A DNA stretch of 64,000 bases from Candidatus Methanomethylophilaceae archaeon (GCA_944320485.1 CALUHQ010000069.1:30099-94098); one strand, 5' to 3'. Shown: positions 15,268-24,805, counted from the stretch's first letter. Notes: generated by a model not told the origin, from the sequence alone. Translations and numbers: made by a program.

Positions 15268-17454
15268 ATGTCCTATACCAGGTTCGATGCAGTGGAGGAG
15301 GCGTTCGTCAGGCCTCCCGTGAAGGCCGTGCCTCCTGCTCCGGCCACATCGGAGTACTACGGTTGCTACGTCTTCAACAGGAAGAACATGAGGAAGTACC
15401 TCTCTGCCGACACCAGGCAGAAGGTATACGAGTCGATCGAGCAGGGAATCACGCTCAACAGGGACGTCGCCGAACAGGTCGCCGCCGGCATGAAGCGCTG
15501 GGCGATGGACATGGGCGCCACCCATTACACCCATTGGTTCCAGCCGCTCACGGGCGGCACCGCCGAGAAGCACGACTCCTTCGCGGAGCCCTACGGCAAG
15601 GGGGAGAGCCTGGAGGAGTTCACAGGCAAGCTGCTCTGCCAGCAGGAGCCGGACGCATCGTCGTTCCCCAGCGGCGGTCTCAGGAACACCTTCGAGGCCA
15701 GGGGTTACACGGCATGGGACCCGTCGTCGCCCGCCTTCGTCATGGGCGACACCCTCTGCATCCCGACCGTCTTCATCTCATACACCGGGGAGGCGCTCGA
15801 CTACAAGGCGCCCCTCCTCAAGTCCGAGGCAGCCGTCTCCAAGGCGGTCGCCGACGTCCTGAAGTACTTCGGTATAAAGGACGACCCCGTGTTCTCCTAT
15901 CTGGGCTGGGAGCAGGAGTACTTCCTGGTTGACGCCTCGCTGTACGCGATGCGCCCCGACATCATCATGGCGGAGAGGACCCTCGTCGGTCACAACTCCG
16001 CCAGGAACCAGCAGCTGGAGGACCACTACTTCGGATGCATCCCCGCCAGGGTGCTCGAGTTCATGAAGGACCTGGAGTTCGAGTGCTACAAGCTCGGCAT
16101 CCCGATCAAGACCAGGCACAACGAGGTGGCCCCGAACCAGTTCGAGATCGCGCCCGTGTACGAGCAGGCGAACCTGGCCATCGACCACAACCTGGAGCTC
16201 ATGGCAGTCATGAAGACCGTCGCCGAGAACCACGGGTTCAAGGTGCTCCTCCACGAGAAGCCCTTCGCGGGCATCAACGGGTCCGGGAAGCACTGCAACT
16301 GGTCCCTGGGCACCGGTTCCGGCATCGGGCTGATGTCCCCCGGCAAGAACGACAAGGACAACCTGAGGTTCCTCACGTTCATGGCCAACGTGCTCAAGGC
16401 GGTCTACGACAACAACGGTCTCCTCAAGGCGTCCGTCATGACCGCGTCCAACTCCCACAGGCTCGGAGCCAACGAGGCTCCCCCTGCGATCATCTCGTCC
16501 TTCCTGGGAACCCAGGTCTCCAACGCCTTCAAGGAGCTGCTCCAGTCCAAGGACATGGTCAAGATCGAGGGGAAGAGCAGGTTCAGCCTCGGCATCCCCC
16601 AGGTACCCGAGCTCCTCATCGATAACACCGACAGGAACAGGACCTCGCCCTTCGCGTTCACCGGGAACAGGTTCGAGTTCAGGGCCGTCGGTTCGTCCGC
16701 CAACTGCGCTTCCGCGGTCACCGTGCTCAACACGATCGTGGCCTACCAGCTCACCAAGTTCAAGGAGGCCGTCGACAAGAGGATCGAGGCCGGGACCCCC
16801 GCGATGCAGGCCGTCCTGGACGAGACCAGGGAGACGTACAGGGCCTGCCAGAACGTGTGCTTCGACGGCAACGGTTACTCCGACGAGTGGAAGGAGGAGG
16901 CCAAGAGGCGCGGACTCGACTGCGAGACCTCCGCGCCGCTGTGCTACGACAGCTTCCTCTCGGAGGGCACCATCAAGGTCTACAGGGAGACGGGCGTCAT
17001 GAGCGACGTCGAGCTGAAGGCGAGGACCGAGATCAACTGGAACATCTACAGCAAGAAGATCGAGATCGAGGCCAGGGTCCTGGCGGACCTCACGGCCAAC
17101 CACATCCTCCCCGTCTCCACCAGGTACCAGAACATCCTGCTGGACAACGTGTCCAAGATGAAGGACATCTTCACGGACAAGGGCGAGTTCGATCAGGTGG
17201 CGTCCGGCGAGATCAGCATGATTAAGGACATAGCCAGGCACACCAGCGAGGCGAGGGCCCAGGCCGTCAGGATGGAGGAGGAGTGCGACAGGATCGACGC
17301 CATCGAGTGCGAGAGGGAGAGGGCGATCCAGTACCACGACGTGATCGTGCCCTACCTCGAGTCCATCAGGGAGCACGTCGACGCCCTCGAGATGATCGTG
17401 GACGACGAGATGTGGCCGCTCCCCAAGTACCGCGAGCTCCTGTTCATACGCTGA
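15268..17454 (+). CDS. glnN: Glutamine synthetase type III
   Basis: 728 residues, the GSIII length (GSI is about 450). It makes glutamine from glutamate, ammonia and ATP. The GSIII N-terminal domain is seen as YYGCYVFNRKNMRKYL...THYTHWFQPLTGGTAEKHDSF. The catalytic region runs KTRHNEVAPNQFEIAPVYEQANLAIDHN (about 285-312) and HEKPFAGINGSGKHCNWSLGT (about 329-349). The C-terminal part has the GSIII-specific helical extension. The gene is followed after 27 bases by glutamate synthase on the same strand, forming a GS-GOGAT unit, and is preceded by a TATA box and an 18-bp palindrome. Confidence 0.95.
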   Translation: MSYTRFDAVEEAFVRPPVKAVPPAPATSEYYGCYVFNRKNMRKYLSADTRQKVYESIEQGITLNRDVAEQVAAGMKRWAMDMGATHYTHWFQPLTGGTAEKHDSFAEPYGKGESLEEFTGKLLCQQEPDASSFPSGGLRNTFEARGYTAWDPSSPAFVMGDTLCIPTVFISYTGEALDYKAPLLKSEAAVSKAVADVLKYFGIKDDPVFSYLGWEQEYFLVDASLYAMRPDIIMAERTLVGHNSARNQQLEDHYFGCIPARVLEFMKDLEFECYKLGIPIKTRHNEVAPNQFEIAPVYEQANLAIDHNLELMAVMKTVAENHGFKVLLHEKPFAGINGSGKHCNWSLGTGSGIGLMSPGKNDKDNLRFLTFMANVLKAVYDNNGLLKASVMTASNSHRLGANEAPPAIISSFLGTQVSNAFKELLQSKDMVKIEGKSRFSLGIPQVPELLIDNTDRNRTSPFAFTGNRFEFRAVGSSANCASAVTVLNTIVAYQLTKFKEAVDKRIEAGTPAMQAVLDETRETYRACQNVCFDGNGYSDEWKEEAKRRGLDCETSAPLCYDSFLSEGTIKVYRETGVMSDVELKARTEINWNIYSKKIEIEARVLADLTANHILPVSTRYQNILLDNVSKMKDIFTDKGEFDQVASGEISMIKDIARHTSEARAQAVRMEEECDRIDAIECERERAIQYHDVIVPYLESIREHVDALEMIVDDEMWPLPKYRELLFIR

Positions 17455-17481
17455 ACCGGCCTATAACGGGGTGCATCCGAC

Positions 17482-20400
17482 ATGCCTTCCAGAGGACTCT
17501 ATAGACCTGAGTACGAGCACGACGCCTGCGGCGTGGGGATGGTCGTCGACATACACGGAGCGAAGAGCCACCGTGTGGTCGAGAACGCCCTGGGGCTGCT
17601 GGAGAACATGGCCCACAGGGGCGCCGAGAACGGCGACGGAAGGACTGGGGACGGGGCGGGGATACTCGTCCAGATCCCCCACTCCTTCATCGTGGCGTCC
17701 GGCATCAGGGTCCCCGAGCCCGGGAGATACGGGACGGGCCTGGTTTTCCTTCCCAAGGACGATTCCGCGGCCGACAGGTTCATGGACATCCTCAGGGCCG
17801 AGTGCGACAGGCATGCGGTCTACGTCATCGCCGAGAGGGAGGTCCCGGTGGACCATTCCGTGCCGGGCCCCATGGCCGCGGCAGGCGAGCCCCGCATCGT
17901 CCAGGTCTTCGTGTCGTCCTTCGACAGCCAGGAGGTCCTGGAGAGGAAGCTCTACAGGGTCAGGAAGGTCGTGGACAACACCATCGCCGCGTCCGACGAC
18001 CCGTGCCGCGGTGAGTTCTACATATGCAGCCTGTCGACCCGGTGCATGGTCTACAAGGGCATGCTCACCCCCGACCAGCTCCGGTCGTACTACACCGACC
18101 TGTCGGACCCCCGTTTCGAATCGACCATCGCCATGGTGCACTCCAGGTTCAGCACCAACACCCTGCCGGCATGGAAGCTGGCACAGCCGTTCAGGATGCT
18201 CTGCCACAACGGCGAGATCAACACGATCCGCGCCAACAGGTCCTGGATGAAGGCCCGCGAGGGCGTCATGGGCTCCGAGACGATCCCGGACATCGAGGAG
18301 GTGTTCCCAGTGGTCCAGGAGGGCATGAGCGACAGCGCCACCCTGGACAACGTCTTCGAGTTCCTGACGATGTCCGGCAGGACGATGCCCGCCGCCCTGT
18401 CCATAATGATCCCGGAGTCGTGGAATGACAGGAACCCGATCCCGGACAGCCTGAAGGCCTACTACGAGTACCACTCGATCCTCATGGAGCCCTGGGACGG
18501 GCCCGCCGCAGTCCTGTTCACGGACGGGAGGATGGCCGGAGGGATGCTGGACAGGAACGGTCTGCGTCCCGCCAGGTACGGTGTCACCGGGGACGGGCTC
18601 ATGATCCTGGCCTCGGAGGCGGGCGCTGTGCATTCCGACGCGGACCTGGTCGAGACCGGGCGTCTGAGGCCTGGCAAGATGATGATAGTCGACACCGTCG
18701 AGGGGCGCATCCTCGGGGATAGCGAGATAAAGGTGGCCCTGGCGGACGCATACCCGTACCGCGACTGGCTCGAGAGGAACCGTCTGGACCTCGACCGTCT
18801 CTCGTCGGGAAGGCAGGTCGGGAGGCACGTGCCCGACTACGGCCGCATGCTGGCCTGCTTCGGCTACTCGGAGGAGGACCTTACCCGCGTCATGGAGCCC
18901 ATGGTCGTCACGGGCAAGGAGGCGATAGGGTCCGCGGGGTACGACGCCCCGCTGGCGATCCTGTCCGACCGTCCCCAGTCGCTGTTCAACTACTTCCGCC
19001 AGCAGTTCGCCCAGGTCACGAACCCCCCGATCGATCCGATCAGGGAGGAGCTGGTGATGTCCCTCACGGGATACGTCGGCTCGGTCCAGCAGAACATACT
19101 GGCCACCGAGCCCAGGCACTGCAAGGTGGTCAAGGCAAGGCACCCGGTCATCACGAACAGGGAGCTGGACCTCCTGAGGAACCTCAGGTACAGGGGCTTC
19201 GATTCGAGGACCCTGGATGCCACATTCGTCCCGGACGGGGCCGACGCTCTGGAACGCGCGGTGACCCGTCTGTGCTCGGAGGCCGAATCGGCGGTCGACG
19301 ACGGGGTCTCATTCATCATAATCTCTGACCGCGGGGTCTCGGGGGACAGAGTCCCCGTGCCATCGCTCCTGGCGCTCTCTGCGGTCCATCAGCATCTGGT
19401 GTCCGTGAGGAAGAGGCTGAGGACCGCCCTGGTGGTCGAGTCCGGCGAGCCCCGCGAGGTGGAGCACTTCGCCCTTCTGATCGGGTACGGCGCCAACGCC
19501 GTCAACCCGTACATGGCCCTCGCCGCGGTGCAGGACATGGTGGAGTCGGGAAGGGTCAGGCTGGACGCCGACACCGCCGAGGCCAACTACCTGCATGCGG
19601 TGGACAAGGGACTGCTCAAGGTGATGTCCAAGATGGGGGTCTCGACGATACGCTCCTACAGGGGCTCGAGGCTCTTCGAGGCCGTCGGCCTGGACCAGTC
19701 ACTCATGGACGACCGCTTCGGCGGGACCACGTCCGCCGTCGGCGGGATAGGCATGGAGGACATCCAGCGCGAGTACGTGCGCGTCCACAGGGAGGCGTTC
19801 GACGGCACGGCCATCGCCGACCGCGGCGAGTACTCCTACCGCAAGGGCGGGGAGAGGCACAGCTGGAGCCCCGAGGCGGTCAGGATGCTCAGGTCCGCGG
19901 CCAGGGACGGGGACGCCGGAAGCTACAGGCGCTTCGTCGAGCTGGAGGACGGCGGGATGTTCTTCCTCCGCGACCTCCTGGACATAGGGTCGGAGGGGAA
20001 GGTCCCGATCGAGGAGGTGGAGTCCGCGGAATCCATCATGCGCAGGATGGACACGGGCGCGATCTCGTTCGGCGCGATAAGCCTGGAGGCCCACGAGACC
20101 CTCGCGGCGGCGATGAACATGGTCGGTTCACGCAGCAACACGGGCGAGGGCGGGGAGGACCCGGCGCGCTCGAAGGTCGGACCGGACGGCAGGAACACGA
20201 GGTCCGCCGTGAAGCAGGTCGCCTCCGGCAGGTTCGGAGTCACCGCCCAGTACCTCGTCGATGCGGACGAGCTGCAGATCAAGGTCGCCCAGGGCGCGAA
20301 GCCCGGCGAGGGCGGACAGCTCATGGGGTTCAAGGTCGACCCCCTCATCGCCGCCACGAGGCACACCATACCCGGGGTCACGCTTATCTCGCCCCCGCCG

Positions 20401-21876
20401 CACCACGACCTCTACTCCATAGAGGACCTGAAGCAGCTCATCTACGACCTCAAGTGCATCAACCCCAAGGCAGACGTGAGCGTGAAGCTGGTATCCGAGG
20501 CCGGGGTCGGGACCGTGGCCGCAGGCGTGGCCAAGGCAGGGGCGGACATCATACTCATATCGGGAGGGGACGGGGGCACGGGTGCCAGTCCCCTCTCGTC
20601 CATAAGGTACGCCGGCTCCCCGTGGGAGATCGGACTGGCGGAGGTGCAGCAGACCCTCGCCCTCAACGGTCTCCGCGGGAGGGTGCGCCTCCAGGTGGAC
20701 GGTCAGATCAAGACGGCCCGCGACATCGTCGTGGCCGCGCTGCTCGGGGCCGAGGGGTTCGGACTCGCCACCGCCCCGATGGTCGCCATGGGATGCGTCA
20801 TGTGCAGGAAGTGCCAGACGAACACATGCCCTGTGGGCATAGCCACCCAGGACCCCGAGAGGAGGAAGAGATTCGATTCGAGCCCCGAGGACGTCGTCAG
20901 GTACTGGAGGTTCCTGGCGGAGGACGTCAGGAGGATACTCTCCGGGATGGGCTTCAGGACCATCGACGAGATAGTCGGCCGCACGGACCTCCTGACCCTG
21001 AAGGACGTGGACGGCAAGGCGGCGTCCCTGGACCTGTCCCAGATGCTGTACGGCGCCGGGGGCGAGTCATGCCGCGACGCAGGGCAGCCAGACCTCCTGC
21101 ACGACGCGTTCGACCGCAGGGTCCTGCAGGACTGCGGCAACCTCCTCGGTCACGAGACCGTCAGGCTGTCGTACCGTCTGGCGAACACCGACCGTTCGGT
21201 CGGGACCATGCTGTCCGGAGAGATCGTCCGCAGGGACCTGAGGCTCCGGAGGGACGACGTGGAGATCGAGTTCACGGGTTCCGCTGGCCAGAGCTTCGGG
21301 GCGTTCCTCGTGGACGGCATGACGTTCAGGCTCAGGGGTATCGCCAACGACTACGTCGGCAAGGGGCTCTCCGGAGGGAGGATTGTCATCATACCGGGCG
21401 ACAACATGTCCGGAGGGGAGGCGATCGTGGGCAACACGGTCCTGTACGGCGCGACGTCCGGGGAGCTGTACGTCGCGGGAACTGCGGGGGAGAGGTTCTG
21501 CGTCCGCAACAGCGGAGCGGTTGCCGTGGCGGAAGGCGTCGGCGACCACTGCTGCGAGTACATGACGGGCGGCCGCGTTGTCGTCCTGGGAAGGTGCGGC
21601 AGGAACTTCGCCGCAGGCATGTCGGCGGGCATAGCCTACGTCCTGGACGAGGACGGGGACTTCGACCGCCACTGCAACATGGACCTGGTCGAGCTCACTC
21701 TGGTGGAGTCGCCATCCGATGTGGCGGAGCTCCTGGAGATCGTGAAGGCGCATGCCCGCGAGACCGGCAGCCCGAGGGCCAGGGAGATACTGGACCGCTG
21801 GGACGAGTACCTGCCCAGGTTCCTGAAGGTCATGCCGGTGGGCTACAAGCTGCTCCTGGAGAAGGAGTCGGAGTGA
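17482..21876 (+). CDS. gltB: Glutamate synthase large subunit, full length
   Basis: 1464 residues, containing all four bacterial-type GltB domains. The N-terminal Ntn glutaminase has its nucleophile Cys16 after a short propeptide (YEHDACGVGMV). A central domain follows, then the FMN barrel with SNTGEGGEDP and GGDGGTGASPLSS. The 3Fe-4S cysteines lie in CVMCRKCQTNTCPVGI (about 1106-1121), and a C-terminal GXGXG beta-helix domain follows. It converts glutamine plus 2-oxoglutarate to two glutamates. No small subunit gene (gltD) is adjacent, so the electron donor must be encoded elsewhere or be ferredoxin. It ends directly against the convergent marR gene. Confidence 0.95.
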   Translation: MPSRGLYRPEYEHDACGVGMVVDIHGAKSHRVVENALGLLENMAHRGAENGDGRTGDGAGILVQIPHSFIVASGIRVPEPGRYGTGLVFLPKDDSAADRFMDILRAECDRHAVYVIAEREVPVDHSVPGPMAAAGEPRIVQVFVSSFDSQEVLERKLYRVRKVVDNTIAASDDPCRGEFYICSLSTRCMVYKGMLTPDQLRSYYTDLSDPRFESTIAMVHSRFSTNTLPAWKLAQPFRMLCHNGEINTIRANRSWMKAREGVMGSETIPDIEEVFPVVQEGMSDSATLDNVFEFLTMSGRTMPAALSIMIPESWNDRNPIPDSLKAYYEYHSILMEPWDGPAAVLFTDGRMAGGMLDRNGLRPARYGVTGDGLMILASEAGAVHSDADLVETGRLRPGKMMIVDTVEGRILGDSEIKVALADAYPYRDWLERNRLDLDRLSSGRQVGRHVPDYGRMLACFGYSEEDLTRVMEPMVVTGKEAIGSAGYDAPLAILSDRPQSLFNYFRQQFAQVTNPPIDPIREELVMSLTGYVGSVQQNILATEPRHCKVVKARHPVITNRELDLLRNLRYRGFDSRTLDATFVPDGADALERAVTRLCSEAESAVDDGVSFIIISDRGVSGDRVPVPSLLALSAVHQHLVSVRKRLRTALVVESGEPREVEHFALLIGYGANAVNPYMALAAVQDMVESGRVRLDADTAEANYLHAVDKGLLKVMSKMGVSTIRSYRGSRLFEAVGLDQSLMDDRFGGTTSAVGGIGMEDIQREYVRVHREAFDGTAIADRGEYSYRKGGERHSWSPEAVRMLRSAARDGDAGSYRRFVELEDGGMFFLRDLLDIGSEGKVPIEEVESAESIMRRMDTGAISFGAISLEAHETLAAAMNMVGSRSNTGEGGEDPARSKVGPDGRNTRSAVKQVASGRFGVTAQYLVDADELQIKVAQGAKPGEGGQLMGFKVDPLIAATRHTIPGVTLISPPPHHDLYSIEDLKQLIYDLKCINPKADVSVKLVSEAGVGTVAAGVAKAGADIILISGGDGGTGASPLSSIRYAGSPWEIGLAEVQQTLALNGLRGRVRLQVDGQIKTARDIVVAALLGAEGFGLATAPMVAMGCVMCRKCQTNTCPVGIATQDPERRKRFDSSPEDVVRYWRFLAEDVRRILSGMGFRTIDEIVGRTDLLTLKDVDGKAASLDLSQMLYGAGGESCRDAGQPDLLHDAFDRRVLQDCGNLLGHETVRLSYRLANTDRSVGTMLSGEIVRRDLRLRRDDVEIEFTGSAGQSFGAFLVDGMTFRLRGIANDYVGKGLSGGRIVIIPGDNMSGGEAIVGNTVLYGATSGELYVAGTAGERFCVRNSGAVAVAEGVGDHCCEYMTGGRVVVLGRCGRNFAAGMSAGIAYVLDEDGDFDRHCNMDLVELTLVESPSDVAELLEIVKAHARETGSPRAREILDRWDEYLPRFLKVMPVGYKLLLEKESE

Positions 21877-22302
21877 TCATTCCGGGGAGAGGTCGTCGAG
21901 TATGCGGGACAGCATGGCCTTCAGCCTCTCCCTCTCATCCGGTTCCAGGGAATCCATCAGCCGGTTCTCCATGGAGATCCTGTGATGCTCCTGGGAGCGG
22001 ACCAGCTCCCTTCCCGCATCGGTCAGGCGGGCGTTCTTCGCCCTGCGGTCCGAGGGGCTCTGGACCAGTTCGACGAATCCCCTGCGCTCCAGCTTCTTCA
22101 AGACCCCAGCGACGGTGGGCTGTGCGACGTCGAAGCGCTCCTCTATCTCCTTCATGGACACGGGGCGGTCCCCGCACCGGCCCATGTACATCACGAACCT
22201 GATCTGCGAGGGGGTGAGGTCGAAGTCCTCCAGGGACTCCTCCAGATGCCTCATGAGGATGCGATCGATCCTCATAATCATGGATCCGCAATCTTCTTCC
22301 AT
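21877..22302 (-). CDS. MarR-family transcriptional regulator
   Basis: 141 residues from ATG 22302; a GTG at 22311 would add three residues. The winged-helix core is typical: DLTPSQIRFVMYMG, MKEIEERFDVAQPTVAGVLKKLERRGFVEL (recognition helix) and the wing SPSDRRAKNARLTDAGRELV. Members bind palindromes as dimers and often respond to small molecules. The stop abuts the gltB stop. A TATA-like cttatag at 22337-22343 lies about 35 bases upstream. Targets are not evident from position; the palindrome at 15174 is one possibility. Confidence 0.92.
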   Translation of the reverse strand: MEEDCGSMIMRIDRILMRHLEESLEDFDLTPSQIRFVMYMGRCGDRPVSMKEIEERFDVAQPTVAGVLKKLERRGFVELVQSPSDRRAKNARLTDAGRELVRSQEHHRISMENRLMDSLEPDERERLKAMLSRILDDLSPE

Positions 22303-22336
22303 GCTAGTCACGGGCCGTCCAGCATCGGCGGTGCTA

Positions 22337-22343
22337 CTTATAG
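22337..22343 (-). promoter_or_regulatory. TATA-like element for marR
   Basis: On the minus strand the sequence reads ctataag, about 35 bases before ATG 22302. The leader would be short, without a Shine-Dalgarno sequence. Confidence 0.45.
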
Positions 22344-22376
22344 TCTGAGCATTCTGCTTCGAGAAAACGGGAAAGG

Positions 22377-22394
22377 GGAGGGGATCGCCCCTCC
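22377..22394. terminator. Hairpin after apt
   Basis: A 7-bp stem (ggagggg / cccctcc) with a 4-base loop lies just past the apt stop. On the minus strand it is followed by ctttcccgttttctcg, a T-rich tail. Confidence 0.6.
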
Positions 22395-22404
22395 GATGGA
22401 TGGT

Positions 22405-22929
22405 TCAGGCGCCCTCGTAGACGAGCAGGGCCTCCACGTCGAGTCCCTTGAGCTTCTCGCGTCCCTCGAGGCCGGCCAGCTCCATGACGAAGGCTGCCTT
22501 GACGACCTCGCCTCCGAGCCTCTCGACGAGCCTGACGGCGGCCGCGGCGGTGCCTCCGGTGGCGATGAGGTCGTCGATGAGGACTACCTTCTGTCCGGGC
22601 CTGATGGAGTCGGTGTGGATCTCGATCTCGGCCTGGCCGTACTCGAGGTCGTACGACTCAGTGATGGTCTCGCGGGGGAGCTTGCCCTTCTTGCGCACGA
22701 GGATGAATCCCTTCCCGAGCGCGTAGGCTACGGGGGCCCCGAAGATGAAGCCCCTGGACTCGGTCCCGAGGACGAGGTCGAAGTCCTTGTCCTTCACGAG
22801 GTCGATGAGGCCGTCTATCGCCATGCGGAAGCCTTCGCTGTCGCTGAGGATGGTCGTTATGTCCCTGAAGAGGATCCCTTTCTTGGGGAAGTTGGGGATC
22901 TCGGTGACATAGTCCTTCAGTTCTTTCAT
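22405..22929 (-). CDS. apt: Adenine phosphoribosyltransferase
   Basis: 174 residues, the usual size. It converts adenine and PRPP to AMP. Family signatures are PNFPKKGILFRDITTIL (about 13-28), ESRGFIFGAPVAYALG, and the PRPP loop VVLIDDLIATGGTAAA (about 118-133). The start ATG 22929 has a TATA box about 25 bases upstream and no Shine-Dalgarno sequence, fitting a leaderless messenger. Its product AMP is the substrate of the two AMP phosphorylases in this window, which release adenine, so apt can recycle the base. Confidence 0.95.
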   Translation of the reverse strand: MKELKDYVTEIPNFPKKGILFRDITTILSDSEGFRMAIDGLIDLVKDKDFDLVLGTESRGFIFGAPVAYALGKGFILVRKKGKLPRETITESYDLEYGQAEIEIHTDSIRPGQKVVLIDDLIATGGTAAAAVRLVERLGGEVVKAAFVMELAGLEGREKLKGLDVEALLVYEGA

Positions 22930-22950
22930 GCCTGGCGGTAGGGTTTCCGG

Positions 22951-22958
22951 ATATAAAG
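22951..22958 (-). promoter_or_regulatory. TATA box for apt
   Basis: atataaag on the plus strand reads ctttatat on the minus strand, about 25 bases before the apt ATG. Confidence 0.6.
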
Positions 22959-23359
22959 GTAGGGGTCCGTCGGAACGTGACGGGAAGGAGGATGATAAGA
23001 CAACCCGGAACAGGGCAGGTCCGATGACACTGCCCCAGCAGAACATTCCCCGGAGGGATAATGGCGTTTGTCGCGGTCATCAGTCGAGTCTTGCGAACGA
23101 CCTTGCTCAGAGCGCCAACGGGAGATAAGCGTCAATCGACCAGTCTTTCTTCGAGACGCTTGAACTCGAGTCGTTCTCGCCGCAGATCCAAGTTACTTTC
23201 CGTTTACTGATCTCTACTTGCCTCCTTGAGGGAAAGTACGCGTTGGAAGTATTTAAAGGAATCAGTTCGTTCATCGCATAACGTGGAATGGCTACGGAAT
23301 TCGTAGCATGGCCGATGGAATCCTCGGAATCCGTATGTCTGATGATGGAAAACGAATGG

Positions 23360-23380
23360 GCCTCCGACGGGGTCGGAGGC
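23360..23380. terminator. Strong hairpin after the 23390 gene
   Basis: Perfect 9-bp stem gcctccgac / gtcggaggc with a 3-base ggg loop. On the minus strand the following sequence is cccattcgttttcc, so it probably terminates the minus-strand gene ending at 23390. It could also end a plus-strand transcript. Confidence 0.6.
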
Positions 23381-23389
23381 TGGTTGATC

Positions 23390-24112
23390 TCAGAAGAAGA
23401 AGAACCCGCAGCCCTCGGAGACCGAGATCCTGGCCACGGCCTCCATGCGGTCCACGGGGCCGGAGTAGCGTCTGACCATCATCTTGCCCTCCTCGGGGAG
23501 AGCCTCCCTGAGGACCTCGACCTCCCTGAGCAGCTCCTCCGCATCCTGAGGCGTGAACCTCTTACCGGTTTTCGCGGATTCAGGGACGGATGCGACGATG
23601 GGGCATCCGTGCCTTCCGGCTATCTCGGGCAGGAGGCTGTTGTCGGGCCCGAAGGCCCCGATGCACCCGCGGCCCTTGTCCCAGGACAGGGGGCAGTTGG
23701 CGCACATCTCGTTCATCTCGTCGAAGGACAGCATGTCCCATCCGGTGAGCCTGTCGTCATCGCCGGCTTTCGCGAGGACGGCTTCCCTGATGTTGTCCGG
23801 GAGGCCCTCCAACACTATCCAGCCGGTTGCCTCGCTGACGGCCAGCGGCTCGAGGACCTTCCTGTCCTCGTCCTTCTTGACCTTGTCCATGTACACCGCG
23901 TCGGTCTCGGGGTTGATCCTGTTGCGTTTGATGAACGCCTCCCAGTCCCCGACGGCCTCCTTGGCCTCTTCGAGGCTGACCTTCACGTCGCGCTCCACGT
24001 AGTCCTCGAATCCGGACATGTCGTCCAGGTGCACCTTCACGATGTTCCCGCGGAGCTCCCTGCAGGGCGCGCTGGGCGCCTCGGTCTCGCAGATCCCGAT
24101 GTTGATTCCCAT
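23390..24112 (-). CDS. Hypothetical protein with conserved-looking Cys motif
   Basis: 240 residues, start ATG 24112 preceded by ggaggcgagaagga. I do not recognise the family. It has an N-terminal CETEAPSAPC segment and a central CANCPLSWDKGRGCIGAFGPDNSLLPEIAGRHGC region (about 137-170), with four cysteines that could bind iron-sulfur or zinc. It ends with FFFF. No membrane segment or signal peptide. The neighbouring gene on the same strand (24173) is an iron-sulfur protein, so a redox role is possible but unproven. Confidence 0.65.
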   Translation of the reverse strand: MGINIGICETEAPSAPCRELRGNIVKVHLDDMSGFEDYVERDVKVSLEEAKEAVGDWEAFIKRNRINPETDAVYMDKVKKDEDRKVLEPLAVSEATGWIVLEGLPDNIREAVLAKAGDDDRLTGWDMLSFDEMNEMCANCPLSWDKGRGCIGAFGPDNSLLPEIAGRHGCPIVASVPESAKTGKRFTPQDAEELLREVEVLREALPEEGKMMVRRYSGPVDRMEAVARISVSEGCGFFFF

Positions 24113-24172
24113 TCCTTCTCGCCTCCGCCGATGGTTCGGCACGTCAGAGCGATTCGCGGTTCCGTATTAGTA

Positions 24173-24784
24173 TCATACTATCACGGACCCGCTGCGGGAT
24201 ATCACGATCTCGGACACCGGGATGTCCTTCCCAGACTTCTCCACGGCGGCCCTCACGAGGTTGGCGATCGCCCTGCAGCAGGGGACCTCCATCCTGACGA
24301 CCTTCACCTCGGTGACGGGGTTCCCCGCGAATATCGCCGCCAGCTTGTCGAACCTCTGGCGGTCGTCGAGCTTGGGGCATCCGATGAGCACTGCGTCTTT
24401 GCCGACGAACCTCTCCCTGAAGCCCTGGATGGCGAACGCCGTGCAGTCCGCTGCCACCACGATCCTGCCGCTGAAGTGGGGGGAGACGGTGGGTACGAGG
24501 GCGATCTGGATCGGCCACTGGTATCCCGGCTCCGCCATGAGGCACTCCGACGGTCCCGAGACCTGGAGGACGCCCATGTCGTCCGCGACGGGGGTCCGTT
24601 CGAGGAACGATATCGCGCCATGGGGACACGCCGGCAGGCAGTCGCCCAGGCCGTCGCAGAAATCCTCCCTCACGAGCTCGGCCTTCCCGTCCACCAGTGC
24701 GATGGCTCCTTCGTGGCACGCCTCCACGCATAGGCCGCAGCCGTCGCATCTCTCCTTGTCGATCTTGATCTTCCTCCCGAGCAT
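24173..24784 (-). CDS. 4Fe-4S dicluster protein with C-terminal MEVPCC domain
   Basis: 203 residues from ATG 24784, which lies about 25 bases after a TATA box. Two ferredoxin motifs are at residues 12-65: CDGCGLCVEACHEGAI and CDGLGDCLPACPHGAI. The C-terminal domain has LIGCPKLDD and VVRMEVPCCRAI, a pattern I associate with a widespread family of anaerobe ferredoxin-like proteins of unknown function. It is probably a cytoplasmic redox or metal-handling protein; the partner is not evident. Confidence 0.8.
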   Translation of the reverse strand: MLGRKIKIDKERCDGCGLCVEACHEGAIALVDGKAELVREDFCDGLGDCLPACPHGAISFLERTPVADDMGVLQVSGPSECLMAEPGYQWPIQIALVPTVSPHFSGRIVVAADCTAFAIQGFRERFVGKDAVLIGCPKLDDRQRFDKLAAIFAGNPVTEVKVVRMEVPCCRAIANLVRAAVEKSGKDIPVSEIVISRSGSVIV

Positions 24785-24805
24785 GATGTCCGGAGGTATC
24801 GGAGC

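Larger units (their letters stand above)
22930..23389. other. 460-base intergenic region, candidate small RNA
   Basis: No convincing protein gene. On the plus strand it holds an inverted repeat tactttcc (23194-23201) / ggaaagta (23231-23238), then a TATA-like gtatttaaag near 23247-23256. A small hairpin follows (gctacg 23291-23296 / cgtagc 23302-23307), then a 9-bp terminator-like hairpin at 23360-23380. This could be a promoter, short structured RNA and end of about 100 bases, but no known RNA family was recognised. The left part only holds the apt promoter. Confidence 0.35.

Noticed and set aside
15778..17376. Minus-strand frame of 532 codons across glutamine synthetase
   Set aside because: It lies wholly inside the strongly supported glnN gene; composition is Val/Leu/Gly/Asp-rich with no motif.
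20454..22202. Plus-strand frame of 582 codons overlapping the end of gltB and marR
   Set aside because: It is an alternative frame of gltB, rich in Arg and Gly, crossing an oppositely oriented real gene.
23310..23345. C/D box sRNA (tctgatgatgg motif)
   Set aside because: One C-box-like element is present but no properly spaced D box (ctga) follows, so the guide RNA architecture is incomplete.
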